DNA from: Paracoccus litorisediminis
GTDB taxonomy: Bacteria > Pseudomonadota > Alphaproteobacteria > Rhodobacterales > Rhodobacteraceae
Length of the DNA: 64,000 nt
Reading direction: 5' to 3'
Assembly (NCBI RefSeq): GCF_009711205.1
Contig: NZ_WMIG01000005.1
Span: 1-64,000, forward strand
Of the stretch, positions 29,588 to 37,784 are shown in pieces. Under the pieces are notes generated by a model that searched no databases, was not told where the DNA came from, and worked only from the letters and a program-made list of their open reading frames with translations. How positions within the stretch are numbered: position 1 is the first letter of the stretch; each line of letters starts with the position of its first letter. Position numbers and translations under genes: made by a program.

Positions 29588-32464
29588 ATGGTCGAACAGA
29601 ACCTATTGCTTTTGCTTGTTCTGACACCATTCGTTTCAGCCGCCTTGGCGGCGACACTTCCTGTAGGCTCTCGAAACGCGGAAACATGGCTGGCCGGGCT
29701 GACCATGGCCGTCGTGCTGGGCGTGCTGGCGGTGCTTTACCCGGCAGTGGACGAAGGCGGCACCATCACCAGCAAGCTTGAATGGGCCAGCAGCGTCGGG
29801 CTGGACCTGAGCTTCCGCATGGACGGTTTTTCATGGCTGTTCATGGTGCTGGTCGCGGGTATCGGCATGCTGGTTCTGGTCTATGCGCGCTATTACATGG
29901 CCGCCGACGATCCGGTGCCACGGCTTTATTCCTGCCTGCTGGCCTTTGCGGGCGCGATGTCGGGGCTGCTGCTCTCGGGCAATATCATCATGCTGGTGGT
30001 GTTCTGGGAACTGACCAGCATCGTGTCCTTCCTGCTGATCGGCTATTGGTATCATCGTCAGGACGCCCGCGACGGCGCACGCATGGCGCTGATCGTCACG
30101 GCGACCGGCGGGCTGTGCCTGATGGTGGCGATGATCCTGATCGGGCAGATCGTCGGCAGCTACCAGTTGGAAGACGTTCTGGCCGCAGGGCCGCAGATCA
30201 CCGGCCACCGGCTTTATCCGGTCGTGCTGATCCTGTTCCTGCTGGGCGCGTTCACCAAATCCGCGCAGTTCCCGTTCCATTTCTGGCTGCCGAACGCGAT
30301 GGCCGCACCGACGCCAGTATCGTCCTACCTGCATTCCGCGACGATGGTGAAGGCAGGGGTATTCCTGCTGCTGCGCTTCCAGCCCGCGCTGGGGGGGACC
30401 GATGCATGGTTCCAGATCGTCACCGGAGCGGGGATGATCACCATGCTGCTTGGCGCCTTTGTCGCGCTGTTCAAGCATGACCTGAAAGGGTTGCTGGCCT
30501 ATTCGACGATTAGCCATCTGGGACTGATCACCGCGCTGGCCGGAATCGGGACGCCTCTGGCCATCATCGCTGCGGTTTTCCACATCGTGAACCACGCGGT
30601 CTTCAAGGCCTCGCTGTTCATGGCGGCAGGCATCATCGACCACGAAACCGGCACCCGCGACATGCGTCGCCTGTCCGGTCTGGCCCATGCCATGCCGGTC
30701 ACCGCGACGCTGGCCATCATCGCCTCGGCGGCGATGGCGGGGGTGCCGCTGCTGAACGGGTTCCTGTCGAAGGAAATGTTCTTCGAGGCGACCTATGTCT
30801 GGAACAATGGCAGCCCGCTGGACAACTGGGCACCCTATATCGCGGTTCTGGCCGCGTCGTTCAGCGCCGCCTATTCGCTGCGCTTCATCGTCACGGTGTT
30901 CTTTGGCCCCAAGGCCACCGACCTGCCGCATGAACCGCACGAGCCCCCGGCCCTGATGCGCCTGCCGGTCTTTGTACTGGTCGCTGCCTGTCTTGCCGTC
31001 GGCATCGCGCCGCAGGCGACGCTGGGCAACTGGCTGACCAGCGCGGGCATGGCCATCCTTGGCCCGGACCTGCCGCATTTCAGCCTGAAACTGTGGCACG
31101 GCGTGAACCCGGCTTTGATCATGAGCCTGATCGCCACCGGTCTGGGCGTCATCATCTACCTGCTGCCCCGGCGCTGGATCGACCGGGGCGAGGAAGGGCT
31201 GCGGATCACCCGCGCGCTGGAATTCGCCCGCTTCTTCGAGACCGGTCTGCAATTCGCCACCGTCACGCTGCCGCGCCGGATGCTGCGCCGGATCAGCGCC
31301 ACCGGGTTGCAGGGGCAATTGCGGGTCATGGTGCTGATGGGCATGGCCGCCGCCTATTTCGCGCTGGGGCCGCTGGACTGGAACATCACCCTGCCCGAAA
31401 TCAGCTCGCGTGAGTTGGTCTTTGCCCTGCTCTGGCTGATCGGCGGCGCCTGCGCGCTGGCCGCGGCATGGCAGGCCAAATATCACCGCTTTGCCGCGCT
31501 GATCCTGACCGGAGGCGTCGGGCTGGTCACCTGCACCACCTTTGTCTGGCTGTCGGCACCCGACCTTGCCGTGACCCAGTTGCTGGTCGAGATCGCGACC
31601 ACGGCATTGTTGCTGCTGGGCCTGCGCTGGCTACCCAAGCGCGATGAGGAAATCGCGGGCGACAATAATTTCACCTCGCGCTTCCGCCGTTTCCGCGACC
31701 TGATGATCGCCGTGACCTGCGGCCTTGGCATGACCGCGATCGCGCTGGCCATCCTGCTGACGCGTCCGGGCAGCTCGGTCGGGGACTGGTTCCTGCGCCA
31801 TTCCTATGTCGAGGGTGGCGGCACCAATGTGGTCAATGTCATCCTTGTCGACTTCCGCGCCTTTGACACCTTCGGGGAAATCGCCGTCCTCGCCATCGTG
31901 GGGCTGACCGTCTACGCCCTACTGCGCCGCTTCCGCCCCGCGCTGGAAAGCGTCGAGCGTCCGCGCCCGCAGGTCGAAGCTGAGGAACAGGCGCTGGAGG
32001 CCTATCTGTTCATCCCGGCCGTGCTGATGCAGTGGCTGTTCGCCCCAATCATCGCGCTGGCGGCTTATCTGTTCTTCCGCGGCCATGACCTGCCGGGCGG
32101 CGGCTTTGCCGCGGGCGTCACCTTTGCGCTGGGGCTGCTGTTGCAATACGTCGCCTCGAATGTCCGCTGGGTCGAGGCGCGGCTGACCATCCTGCCGGTG
32201 CGCTGGATGGCGACGGGGCTGATCGTCGCGGCATCGGTTGGCCTCGGGTCATGGATCTTTGGCGCGCCCTTCCTGACCACGCATTACCAATATCTGGAAC
32301 TGCCATGGATCGGTAAGGTCCCGGCCTCGACGGCGATGCTGTTCGATGTTGGGGTCTTCTCGTTGGTCGTGGGCGCCATCGTGCTGATGCTGATTGCGAT
32401 TGCCCACCAGTCGCTGCGCGTCGCACCCCGCAGCCGTCCCACCGAATCCGAGGAGCAAAGCTGA
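29588..32464 (+). CDS. mrpA: Mrp Na+/H+ antiporter subunit A fused to subunit B
   Basis: 958-residue polytopic protein, the largest subunit of the Mrp cation/proton antiporter, related to complex I NuoL. The essential membrane glutamate is in FWELTSIVSFLLIG, and HFWLPNAMAAPTPVSSYLHSATMVKAG, a family hallmark, follows (split 240-270). The last 170 residues correspond to MrpB (AYLFIPAVLMQWLFAPIIAL and FFRGHDLPGGGFAAG), so A and B are fused as in the group-2 six-gene operons of Proteobacteria. The ATG at 29588 has AGAAGGA upstream. It contributes to sodium export, pH homeostasis and salt tolerance. It abuts mrpC. Confidence 0.96.
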   Translation: MVEQNLLLLLVLTPFVSAALAATLPVGSRNAETWLAGLTMAVVLGVLAVLYPAVDEGGTITSKLEWASSVGLDLSFRMDGFSWLFMVLVAGIGMLVLVYARYYMAADDPVPRLYSCLLAFAGAMSGLLLSGNIIMLVVFWELTSIVSFLLIGYWYHRQDARDGARMALIVTATGGLCLMVAMILIGQIVGSYQLEDVLAAGPQITGHRLYPVVLILFLLGAFTKSAQFPFHFWLPNAMAAPTPVSSYLHSATMVKAGVFLLLRFQPALGGTDAWFQIVTGAGMITMLLGAFVALFKHDLKGLLAYSTISHLGLITALAGIGTPLAIIAAVFHIVNHAVFKASLFMAAGIIDHETGTRDMRRLSGLAHAMPVTATLAIIASAAMAGVPLLNGFLSKEMFFEATYVWNNGSPLDNWAPYIAVLAASFSAAYSLRFIVTVFFGPKATDLPHEPHEPPALMRLPVFVLVAACLAVGIAPQATLGNWLTSAGMAILGPDLPHFSLKLWHGVNPALIMSLIATGLGVIIYLLPRRWIDRGEEGLRITRALEFARFFETGLQFATVTLPRRMLRRISATGLQGQLRVMVLMGMAAAYFALGPLDWNITLPEISSRELVFALLWLIGGACALAAAWQAKYHRFAALILTGGVGLVTCTTFVWLSAPDLAVTQLLVEIATTALLLLGLRWLPKRDEEIAGDNNFTSRFRRFRDLMIAVTCGLGMTAIALAILLTRPGSSVGDWFLRHSYVEGGGTNVVNVILVDFRAFDTFGEIAVLAIVGLTVYALLRRFRPALESVERPRPQVEAEEQALEAYLFIPAVLMQWLFAPIIALAAYLFFRGHDLPGGGFAAGVTFALGLLLQYVASNVRWVEARLTILPVRWMATGLIVAASVGLGSWIFGAPFLTTHYQYLELPWIGKVPASTAMLFDVGVFSLVVGAIVLMLIAIAHQSLRVAPRSRPTESEEQS

Positions 32465-32808
32465 TGGAAATGATACTCGCCCTTGCCATCGGCGTGCTGA
32501 CCGGTTCCGGCGTCTGGCTGTTGATGCGTCCCCGCTCGTTTCAGGTCATCATCGGCCTGTGCCTGCTGGCTTACGGCGTCAACCTGTTCATCTTTTCGAT
32601 GGGGCGCCTGTATGTGGGTGCGGCCCCGATCATGCCCAAGGGCGGCTTTGTCGATCCGGCCGCCTATGCCGATCCGCTGCCGCAGGCGCTGGTGCTGACT
32701 GCCATCGTCATCAGCTTTGCCACAACGGCACTGTTTCTGGTGGTGATGATCGCCTCGCGCGGGACCACCGGCACCGACCATGTCGACGGCAAGGAGCGTG
32801 AGCAATGA
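32464..32808 (+). CDS. mrpC: Mrp antiporter subunit C
   Basis: 114-residue, three-helix membrane protein related to complex I NuoK. Features are an N-terminal helix EMILALAIGVLTGSGVWLLM, RPRSFQVIIGLCLLAYGVNLFIF and a third helix DPLPQALVLTAIVISFATTAL, with the family motif PLPQALVLTAIVI. The start overlaps the mrpA stop by one base and its own end overlaps mrpD by ATGA, so translation is coupled. Confidence 0.96.
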   Translation: MEMILALAIGVLTGSGVWLLMRPRSFQVIIGLCLLAYGVNLFIFSMGRLYVGAAPIMPKGGFVDPAAYADPLPQALVLTAIVISFATTALFLVVMIASRGTTGTDHVDGKEREQ

Positions 32809-34520
32809 CGCCTGCCGCCGTGCCCGAGCACATGATCATTGCACCGATCCTGATCCCGCTGATCGCGGGCGCGATCATGCTGTTCTATAATGACCGCAAC
32901 CGGCAGACCAAGCTGATCATGGGCCTTGTCGCCATCGGCCTGATGTTCCTGAGCTCGGTCGAGCTGATGCAGGACGCCAAGTCCCTGACCGATCAGGGCG
33001 AAACGGCGGTGCGCATGTATCTGCTGGGCAACTGGCCGGTTCCGGTCGGCATCGTGCTGGTGCTGGACCGGCTTGCGGCGATGATGGTGATGCTGACCTC
33101 GCTGCTGGCCGCGCCCGCGCTGATCTATGCCGCCGCTGGCTGGCACGGTAAGGGGCAGCATTTCCATTCCATGTTCCAGTTCCTGCTGGCCGGGGTGAAC
33201 GGGTCCTTCCTGACCGGCGATCTGTTCAACCTGTTCGTCTTCTTCGAAGTGATGCTCGCAGCGTCCTACGGGCTGATGCTGCATGGCTCGGGGCCGGAGC
33301 GGATCAAGGCCGGGCTGCATTACATCGCCGTGAACCTTGCGGCTTCGCTGTTCTTCCTGATCGGCGTGGCGCTGGTCTATGGCACCACCGGCACGCTGAA
33401 CATGGCCCATATCGCGGCCCAGCTTGCGGGTCTCGACGATGCGCAAAGGCTGCTCTTCCATGCCGCGGCGGCTTTCCTGGGTATCGCTTTCCTGACCAAG
33501 GCCGCGATCTGGCCGCTCTGCTTCTGGCTGCCGCCGACCTATGCCTCGGCCTCGCCGCCCGCCGCCGCGATCATGGCGATCATGACCAAAGTGGGGGTCT
33601 ATGTGATCCTGCGTCTGTCGCTGCTGATCCTTGGTCCGCAGGCCGGGGCCTCGGCCGGGTTCGGTGCGCCGATCCTGATGATCGGCGGCGTGTTGACCAT
33701 GGCATTCGGCATGATCGGCATTCTTGGAACGCCGGACCTGACCCGCAAGGGCGGCTATATCGCGATCATTTCCTCGGGGACGGTGCTGACCGCCGTGGGC
33801 TTCGCGCAGGCGGGCGGCGGGGCCGAGGTGCTCAGCGGCGCGCTTTACTACCTGATCGGCTCGACCGCTGCGGTTTCCGCCTTCTTCCTGATCGCCGAGC
33901 CGGTTTCCCGCGACGATACCGGCACCGACGACCAGTCCCAGACCACCGAGCCCGCCGGCGAGCGGCTGGCCGAGCGCTGGGAATGGACGCCGATGGGCCT
34001 TGATACGGTCGAGGACACGCCCAGCCCCGCCAGCACCCGCACGGTATCCTGGCTGACCATGGCGATCTGTTTCTCGCTGATCGCGGCCATGCTGGCGGGT
34101 CTGCCGCCCATGCCGGGCTTCATCGGCAAGTTCGCCATCCTGCGCGGCGCGGTTGAGGGCAATATCGGTCTGTCGGGGCAATTGCCGGTGATGCTGTGGA
34201 TCTATGCGGCCATGCTGATCCTGTCGGGGCTTGGCGCGCTGATTGCGCTGCTGCGCTTCGGCATGCGCCGCTTCTGGGCCGAGGCCGTGCCCGCGCCCCG
34301 CATCCTCGCGCTGGAGGTCGTGCCGGTCCTGATGCTGCTGGCGATGATCCTGCTGATGACCATCCGCGCCGATGCGGTGCTAAGCTACACCCGAGTGACC
34401 GCGCAAACCCTGCTGAACCCCGCCATCTACCGCGAGACGGTGCTGGAGGATGCCAAGCGCGTCGACGCCACTCCGCCGCAGAACCACGCGCCCTATGAAC
34501 CGCCGGAGGGTCAGAAATGA
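32805..34520 (+). CDS. mrpD: Mrp antiporter subunit D
   Basis: 571-residue polytopic subunit homologous to NuoN/NuoM, a proton-conducting half-channel of the Mrp complex. The conserved membrane glutamate is in VFFEVMLAASYGLMLHG, with the broken-helix region LTKAAIWPLCFWLPPTYASAS. The C-terminus is a charged cytoplasmic tail of about 35 residues (DAKRVDATPPQNHAPYEPPEG). A hydrophilic loop around 365-400 is longer than in Bacillus MrpD. It is coupled by ATGA overlaps to mrpC and mrpE. Confidence 0.96.
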   Translation: MTPAAVPEHMIIAPILIPLIAGAIMLFYNDRNRQTKLIMGLVAIGLMFLSSVELMQDAKSLTDQGETAVRMYLLGNWPVPVGIVLVLDRLAAMMVMLTSLLAAPALIYAAAGWHGKGQHFHSMFQFLLAGVNGSFLTGDLFNLFVFFEVMLAASYGLMLHGSGPERIKAGLHYIAVNLAASLFFLIGVALVYGTTGTLNMAHIAAQLAGLDDAQRLLFHAAAAFLGIAFLTKAAIWPLCFWLPPTYASASPPAAAIMAIMTKVGVYVILRLSLLILGPQAGASAGFGAPILMIGGVLTMAFGMIGILGTPDLTRKGGYIAIISSGTVLTAVGFAQAGGGAEVLSGALYYLIGSTAAVSAFFLIAEPVSRDDTGTDDQSQTTEPAGERLAERWEWTPMGLDTVEDTPSPASTRTVSWLTMAICFSLIAAMLAGLPPMPGFIGKFAILRGAVEGNIGLSGQLPVMLWIYAAMLILSGLGALIALLRFGMRRFWAEAVPAPRILALEVVPVLMLLAMILLMTIRADAVLSYTRVTAQTLLNPAIYRETVLEDAKRVDATPPQNHAPYEPPEGQK

Positions 34521-35005
34521 CGCGGCTGATCCCCCATCCGCTGCTGTCGGTGGCGCTGGTCGCCATGTGGATGATCCTGACCCGTTTTTCGCTGGGCCAC
34601 CTGATCCTTGGCACCGGGATCGCGCTGATCGCGGGCTGGACGGTCGAGCGGCTGCATCCGCCCCGGCCACGCATCCGGCGCTGGTCCGCCATCCCCCAGC
34701 TGATGGGCATCGTCGCCTGGGACATCCTGAAATCCAACGTCACCGTCGCCCGCGTCCTGCTGCTGGGTCCGAACCACCCGCGCTTCCATTCCGGCTTCGT
34801 CGAGATCGAACTGACCCTGCGCGATCCGAACGGGCTTGCGCTTCTGGCGATCATCATGACCGCGACGCCGGGCACGGCATGGCTGGAATATGAACAGCAG
34901 ACCGGGCGCGTGCTGCTGCATGTCTTTGACCTGCGCAGCGAGGATGACTGGCAAAGCCTTGTCCGGGACCGCTACGAACGCCTGCTTCTGGAGATCTTCG
35001 AATGA
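34517..35005 (+). CDS. mrpE: Mrp antiporter subunit E
   Basis: 162-residue membrane subunit needed for full antiport activity. It has two to three N-terminal helices (LLSVALVAMWMILTRFSLGHLILG), then a cytoplasmic domain with TVARVLLLGPNHPRFHSGFVEIEL (split 75-100), LAIIMTATPGTAWLEY and LLHVFDLRSEDDW, all family-typical. It is ATGA-coupled on both sides. Confidence 0.95.
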   Translation: MTRLIPHPLLSVALVAMWMILTRFSLGHLILGTGIALIAGWTVERLHPPRPRIRRWSAIPQLMGIVAWDILKSNVTVARVLLLGPNHPRFHSGFVEIELTLRDPNGLALLAIIMTATPGTAWLEYEQQTGRVLLHVFDLRSEDDWQSLVRDRYERLLLEIFE

Positions 35006-35286
35006 GCGCGAATCTGATCCTGGAATATGCCCTGAGCTATGCCCAGATCGCCATGGTCGTGGCGATCGGCCTGACCTGCTGGCGCATCATTCGCGGCCCG
35101 CGCGCGCAGGACCGCGTGCTGGCCATCGACACCATGTATCTCAACGCGATGCTGCTGTTCCTGCTGATCGGCATGGGCAACGGCAATGTCTTCTTCTTCG
35201 AGGGCGCGCTGGTCATCGCCGTCCTTGGCTTCATCACCACGGTCTGTGCGGCGAAGTTCCTGATGCGCGGCGAGGTCGTCGAATGA
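35002..35286 (+). CDS. mrpF: Mrp antiporter subunit F
   Basis: 94-residue subunit with three membrane helices: ALSYAQIAMVVAIGLTCW, the IRGPRAQDRVLAIDTMYLNAMLLFLLIG segment (split 30-60; RGP..DRVLA is the family signature) and ALVIAVLGFITTVCAAKFL. It belongs to the antiporter complex, with homologues also linked to bile-salt efflux. ATGA overlaps join it to mrpE and mrpG. Confidence 0.95.
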   Translation: MSANLILEYALSYAQIAMVVAIGLTCWRIIRGPRAQDRVLAIDTMYLNAMLLFLLIGMGNGNVFFFEGALVIAVLGFITTVCAAKFLMRGEVVE

Positions 35287-35732
35287 GCCATCTTGGTGAC
35301 CTTCCGCCCGTCGCTGCGATTCTGATCGCGATCTTCGTGGTCTGCGGCAGCTCTTTGGCGCTGCTGGGCAGCATCGGGCTGGTGCGGCTGAAAAGCTTCT
35401 ACCAGCGGCTGCACGCGCCGACGATGTCCTACAGCTATGGCACGCTGCTGATCGTGCTTGGCTCGATGGCGATGTTTTCGCTGCTTGAGGAACGCCCGGT
35501 CGTGCACGAACTGATCATCGGCGTCTTCATGCTGATCACCACGCCGATCAGCCTGCTGATGCTGGGCCGCGCCGCCCTGCGCCGCGACCGTGACGCGAAG
35601 CTGGGCCATGACGAGATCGTGCCACCCCGCGTCGTGCCCGAGGAAATCCAGTCGGAAGCCCTGCGTGACCTGTCGCAATATGGCGAGGGCAAGCTGGATC
35701 GCGGCCTGCTCTCGCCTTCTTCGCACGAATGA
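35283..35732 (+). CDS. mrpG: Mrp antiporter subunit G
   Basis: 149-residue last subunit of the antiporter. It has three helices: VAAILIAIFVVCGSSLALLG, SYSYGTLLIVLGSMAMFSLL and ELIIGVFMLITTPISLLML. The signature GLVRLKSFYQRLHAPTMS lies between the first two. A 40-residue hydrophilic C-terminal extension (DAKLGHDEIVPPRVVPEEIQ) is longer than in Gram-positive MrpG. The ATG lies within the mrpF stop overlap. Its stop is one base from the convergent aroB stop. Confidence 0.94.
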   Translation: MSHLGDLPPVAAILIAIFVVCGSSLALLGSIGLVRLKSFYQRLHAPTMSYSYGTLLIVLGSMAMFSLLEERPVVHELIIGVFMLITTPISLLMLGRAALRRDRDAKLGHDEIVPPRVVPEEIQSEALRDLSQYGEGKLDRGLLSPSSHE

Positions 35733-35733
35733 C

Positions 35734-36843
35734 CTAGCGGCGCGATTGCGCCAAGGTCCCGCGCAGCAGGTCGGGGTTCACCTCGTCGGTGACAAAGGCC
35801 TGTCCGATGCCACGCGCCAGAATGAAGCGCAGCTTGCCGTCCTGCACCTTTTTGTCCTGCCCCATCAGGGCGATCAGCGTCTCATCATCGGGCAGATCGC
35901 CCGGAATGTCGCTGATGCGAGAGGGCAGGCCCATTGCCGCGAAATGCGCAGCCACGCGAGAGGGCGCCTCTTGGCTGCACAGACCCATCCGCGCGGAAAG
36001 GTCAAAGGCCAGCGTACAGCCGATCGCCACGCCCTCACCGTGCAGCAGCCGGTCGGAATAACCGGTCGCCGATTCCAGCGCATGGCCAAAGGTGTGGCCA
36101 AGGTTCAGCAGCGCACGTTCGCCCTGCTCGGTCTCATCGCGCTGGACGATACCTGCCTTCATCTGGACGGAATGGCGCACGGCGCGTTGCAGCGCCACCG
36201 GGTCCGCAGAAAGCTCCGGTCCTGCGGTTTCCAGCCAGTCGAAGAAATTCTCGTCCCCCAGCAGCCCGTATTTCGCCACCTCGCCGTAGCCGGCGCGGAA
36301 ATCGCGAGGGGTCAGCGTTCCCAGAACGTCGATATCGGCCAGCACCAGCGCGGGCTGGTGGAAGGACCCGATCAGGTTCTTGCCCTGCGGGCTGTTGATC
36401 CCGGTCTTGCCGCCGACGGAGCTGTCGACCTGCGCCAGAAGCGAGGTCGGGATCTGCACGAAGCGCACGCCCCGGCGCAGGATCGCGGCAGCAAAACCGG
36501 CCAGATCGCCGATCACGCCCCCACCCAGCGCGATGACCAGATCCTTGCGTTCGATCCGCTGTTCGATCAGCCATTCCACGGCATGGCCCAATTGGGCCCA
36601 GCATTTCGTGGCCTCTCCGGCGGGCAGAACCAGCGCCGGAGCATCGGCAAGCCCCGAGGCCGCCAGCGATGCACGCAGACTGTCCAGATGCAGGGCTGCG
36701 ACGTTTTCATCGGTCAGGATGGCGACACGGCGGCGACCGGCAAAGGCGGTGATTTCCTCGCCCGCACGGGCGATCAGGCCACGGCCGATCCGCACATCAT
36801 AGGCACGCTCGCCCAGGTCCACATGAACGGTTTCGATGGTCAT
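35734..36843 (-). CDS. aroB: 3-dehydroquinate synthase
   Basis: Second enzyme of the shikimate pathway; converts DAHP to 3-dehydroquinate using NAD+ and a divalent metal. 369 residues. The NAD-binding and catalytic core is intact: ALGGGVIGDLAGFAAAIL, FVQIPTSLLAQVDSSVGGKT and GKNLIGSFHQP, with metal-binding histidines in LNLGHTFGHALE and RLLHGEGVAIG. It overlaps aroK upstream by ATGA, so both shikimate genes are co-translated. Confidence 0.97.
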   Translation of the reverse strand: MTIETVHVDLGERAYDVRIGRGLIARAGEEITAFAGRRRVAILTDENVAALHLDSLRASLAASGLADAPALVLPAGEATKCWAQLGHAVEWLIEQRIERKDLVIALGGGVIGDLAGFAAAILRRGVRFVQIPTSLLAQVDSSVGGKTGINSPQGKNLIGSFHQPALVLADIDVLGTLTPRDFRAGYGEVAKYGLLGDENFFDWLETAGPELSADPVALQRAVRHSVQMKAGIVQRDETEQGERALLNLGHTFGHALESATGYSDRLLHGEGVAIGCTLAFDLSARMGLCSQEAPSRVAAHFAAMGLPSRISDIPGDLPDDETLIALMGQDKKVQDGKLRFILARGIGQAFVTDEVNPDLLRGTLAQSRR

Positions 36844-37376
36844 TTCGCCTCCAGTATCGCGGGATTGCGGGCCTCGATCGCGGCGATCACCTGATCGGCG
36901 GTCTCCTCGACGGTATCGCCCATATTGGTCTGGATGCGGATATCGGCCAGCGCATAGACGGGACGGCGCTCGGCCAATAGCCGCTCAAGGGTCTGGCGCG
37001 GCTCGGCGGTTTGCAGCAAGGGCCGCGTCGGACGGCTGCGAACGCGATGCCACAGCGTATCCAGATCGCAATCCAGCCAGACCGACAGCCCGTTCTGGGT
37101 CACGCGGTCACGATTGGCCTGCCGCATCCACGCGCCGCCCCCGGTCGAGACGATGCTGTCCCCCCCGGCAAGCACGCGCGACAGGACTTCCGATTCGCGG
37201 GCGCGGAAGAACGCCTCGCCATCGCGCGAGAAAATCTCGGGGATGGTCATGGCGGCGGCACGTTCGATCTCGGCATCGGTATCCCAGAACGGCCGGCTCA
37301 GCCGGCGCGAAAGCTCGGCTCCGATGGCGGTCTTACCCGCCCCCATCATCCCGATCAGCACGATGTTCCGTCGCAT
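36840..37376 (-). CDS. aroK: Shikimate kinase
   Basis: 178-residue P-loop kinase that phosphorylates shikimate at the 3-position. Walker A GMMGAGKTAIG is at 9-19; substrate-binding D34-like DTDAEIERAA, RESEVLSRVL and STGGGAWM follow, with the lid RSRPTRPLL. The ATG at 37376 is supported by GAGGGG six bases upstream and by the family N-terminus; the open frame extends to 37490 but those residues are not conserved. It leads the aroK-aroB pair, divergent from the small membrane protein gene. Confidence 0.96.
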   Translation of the reverse strand: MRRNIVLIGMMGAGKTAIGAELSRRLSRPFWDTDAEIERAAAMTIPEIFSRDGEAFFRARESEVLSRVLAGGDSIVSTGGGAWMRQANRDRVTQNGLSVWLDCDLDTLWHRVRSRPTRPLLQTAEPRQTLERLLAERRPVYALADIRIQTNMGDTVEETADQVIAAIEARNPAILEAK

Positions 37377-37544
37377 CAACCCCTCGACTGCCCGAACTTT
37401 TTTCCCGCGACCACATTCCGCATGGACCGGGCAAAAGATATGGACGCACTCAATGGCGTGATCTTTCGGGAAATGCCATATATATTCCACCGCGCCGGCG
37501 ACAGACCGGCCACGAAAGACGCGAAAAGGCGGAAAGGACGGGCA

Positions 37545-37784
37545 ATGAGGCTATTGTGGGTTGTGGTGGTGTTGGTGATTCTGCTGCTTGGCGGACTGAC
37601 CGGCTATGCCTATTTCGGCGACATGAGCGCCGCCCCGCGCGAAACGCGCCTTCCGGTCCAGCTGGATCTGGGCAGCGAACCGGCCCCCGCCCCGGTGGTC
37701 GGACAAACGACACCCGAGCCCGCGCCTGCCGAGCCCGCACCTGCGGAAGCGCCTGCCGCAACGGAGCAAGATGATCTGGACTGA
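37545..37784 (+). CDS. Small single-pass membrane protein with Pro/Ala-rich tail
   Basis: 79 residues. An N-terminal helix (LLWVVVVLVILLLGGLTGYAYFG) anchors it in the inner membrane. The remainder is periplasmic and consists mostly of Pro, Ala and Glu (PEPAPAEPAPAEAPAATEQ), with no folded domain apparent. A strong ribosome-binding site GGAAAGGA precedes the ATG. It overlaps the next gene by 14 bases, so the two are translationally coupled and likely act together. No function is known to me. Confidence 0.75.
   Translation: MRLLWVVVVLVILLLGGLTGYAYFGDMSAAPRETRLPVQLDLGSEPAPAPVVGQTTPEPAPAEPAPAEAPAATEQDDLD

Noticed and set aside
29831..31486. 551-codon minus-strand frame
   Set aside because: Antisense to mrpA, with a Gln/Arg/His/Asp-rich composition typical of shadow frames.
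32664..34181. 505-codon minus-strand frame
   Set aside because: Antisense to mrpC and mrpD; low-complexity charged composition and no recognisable domain.
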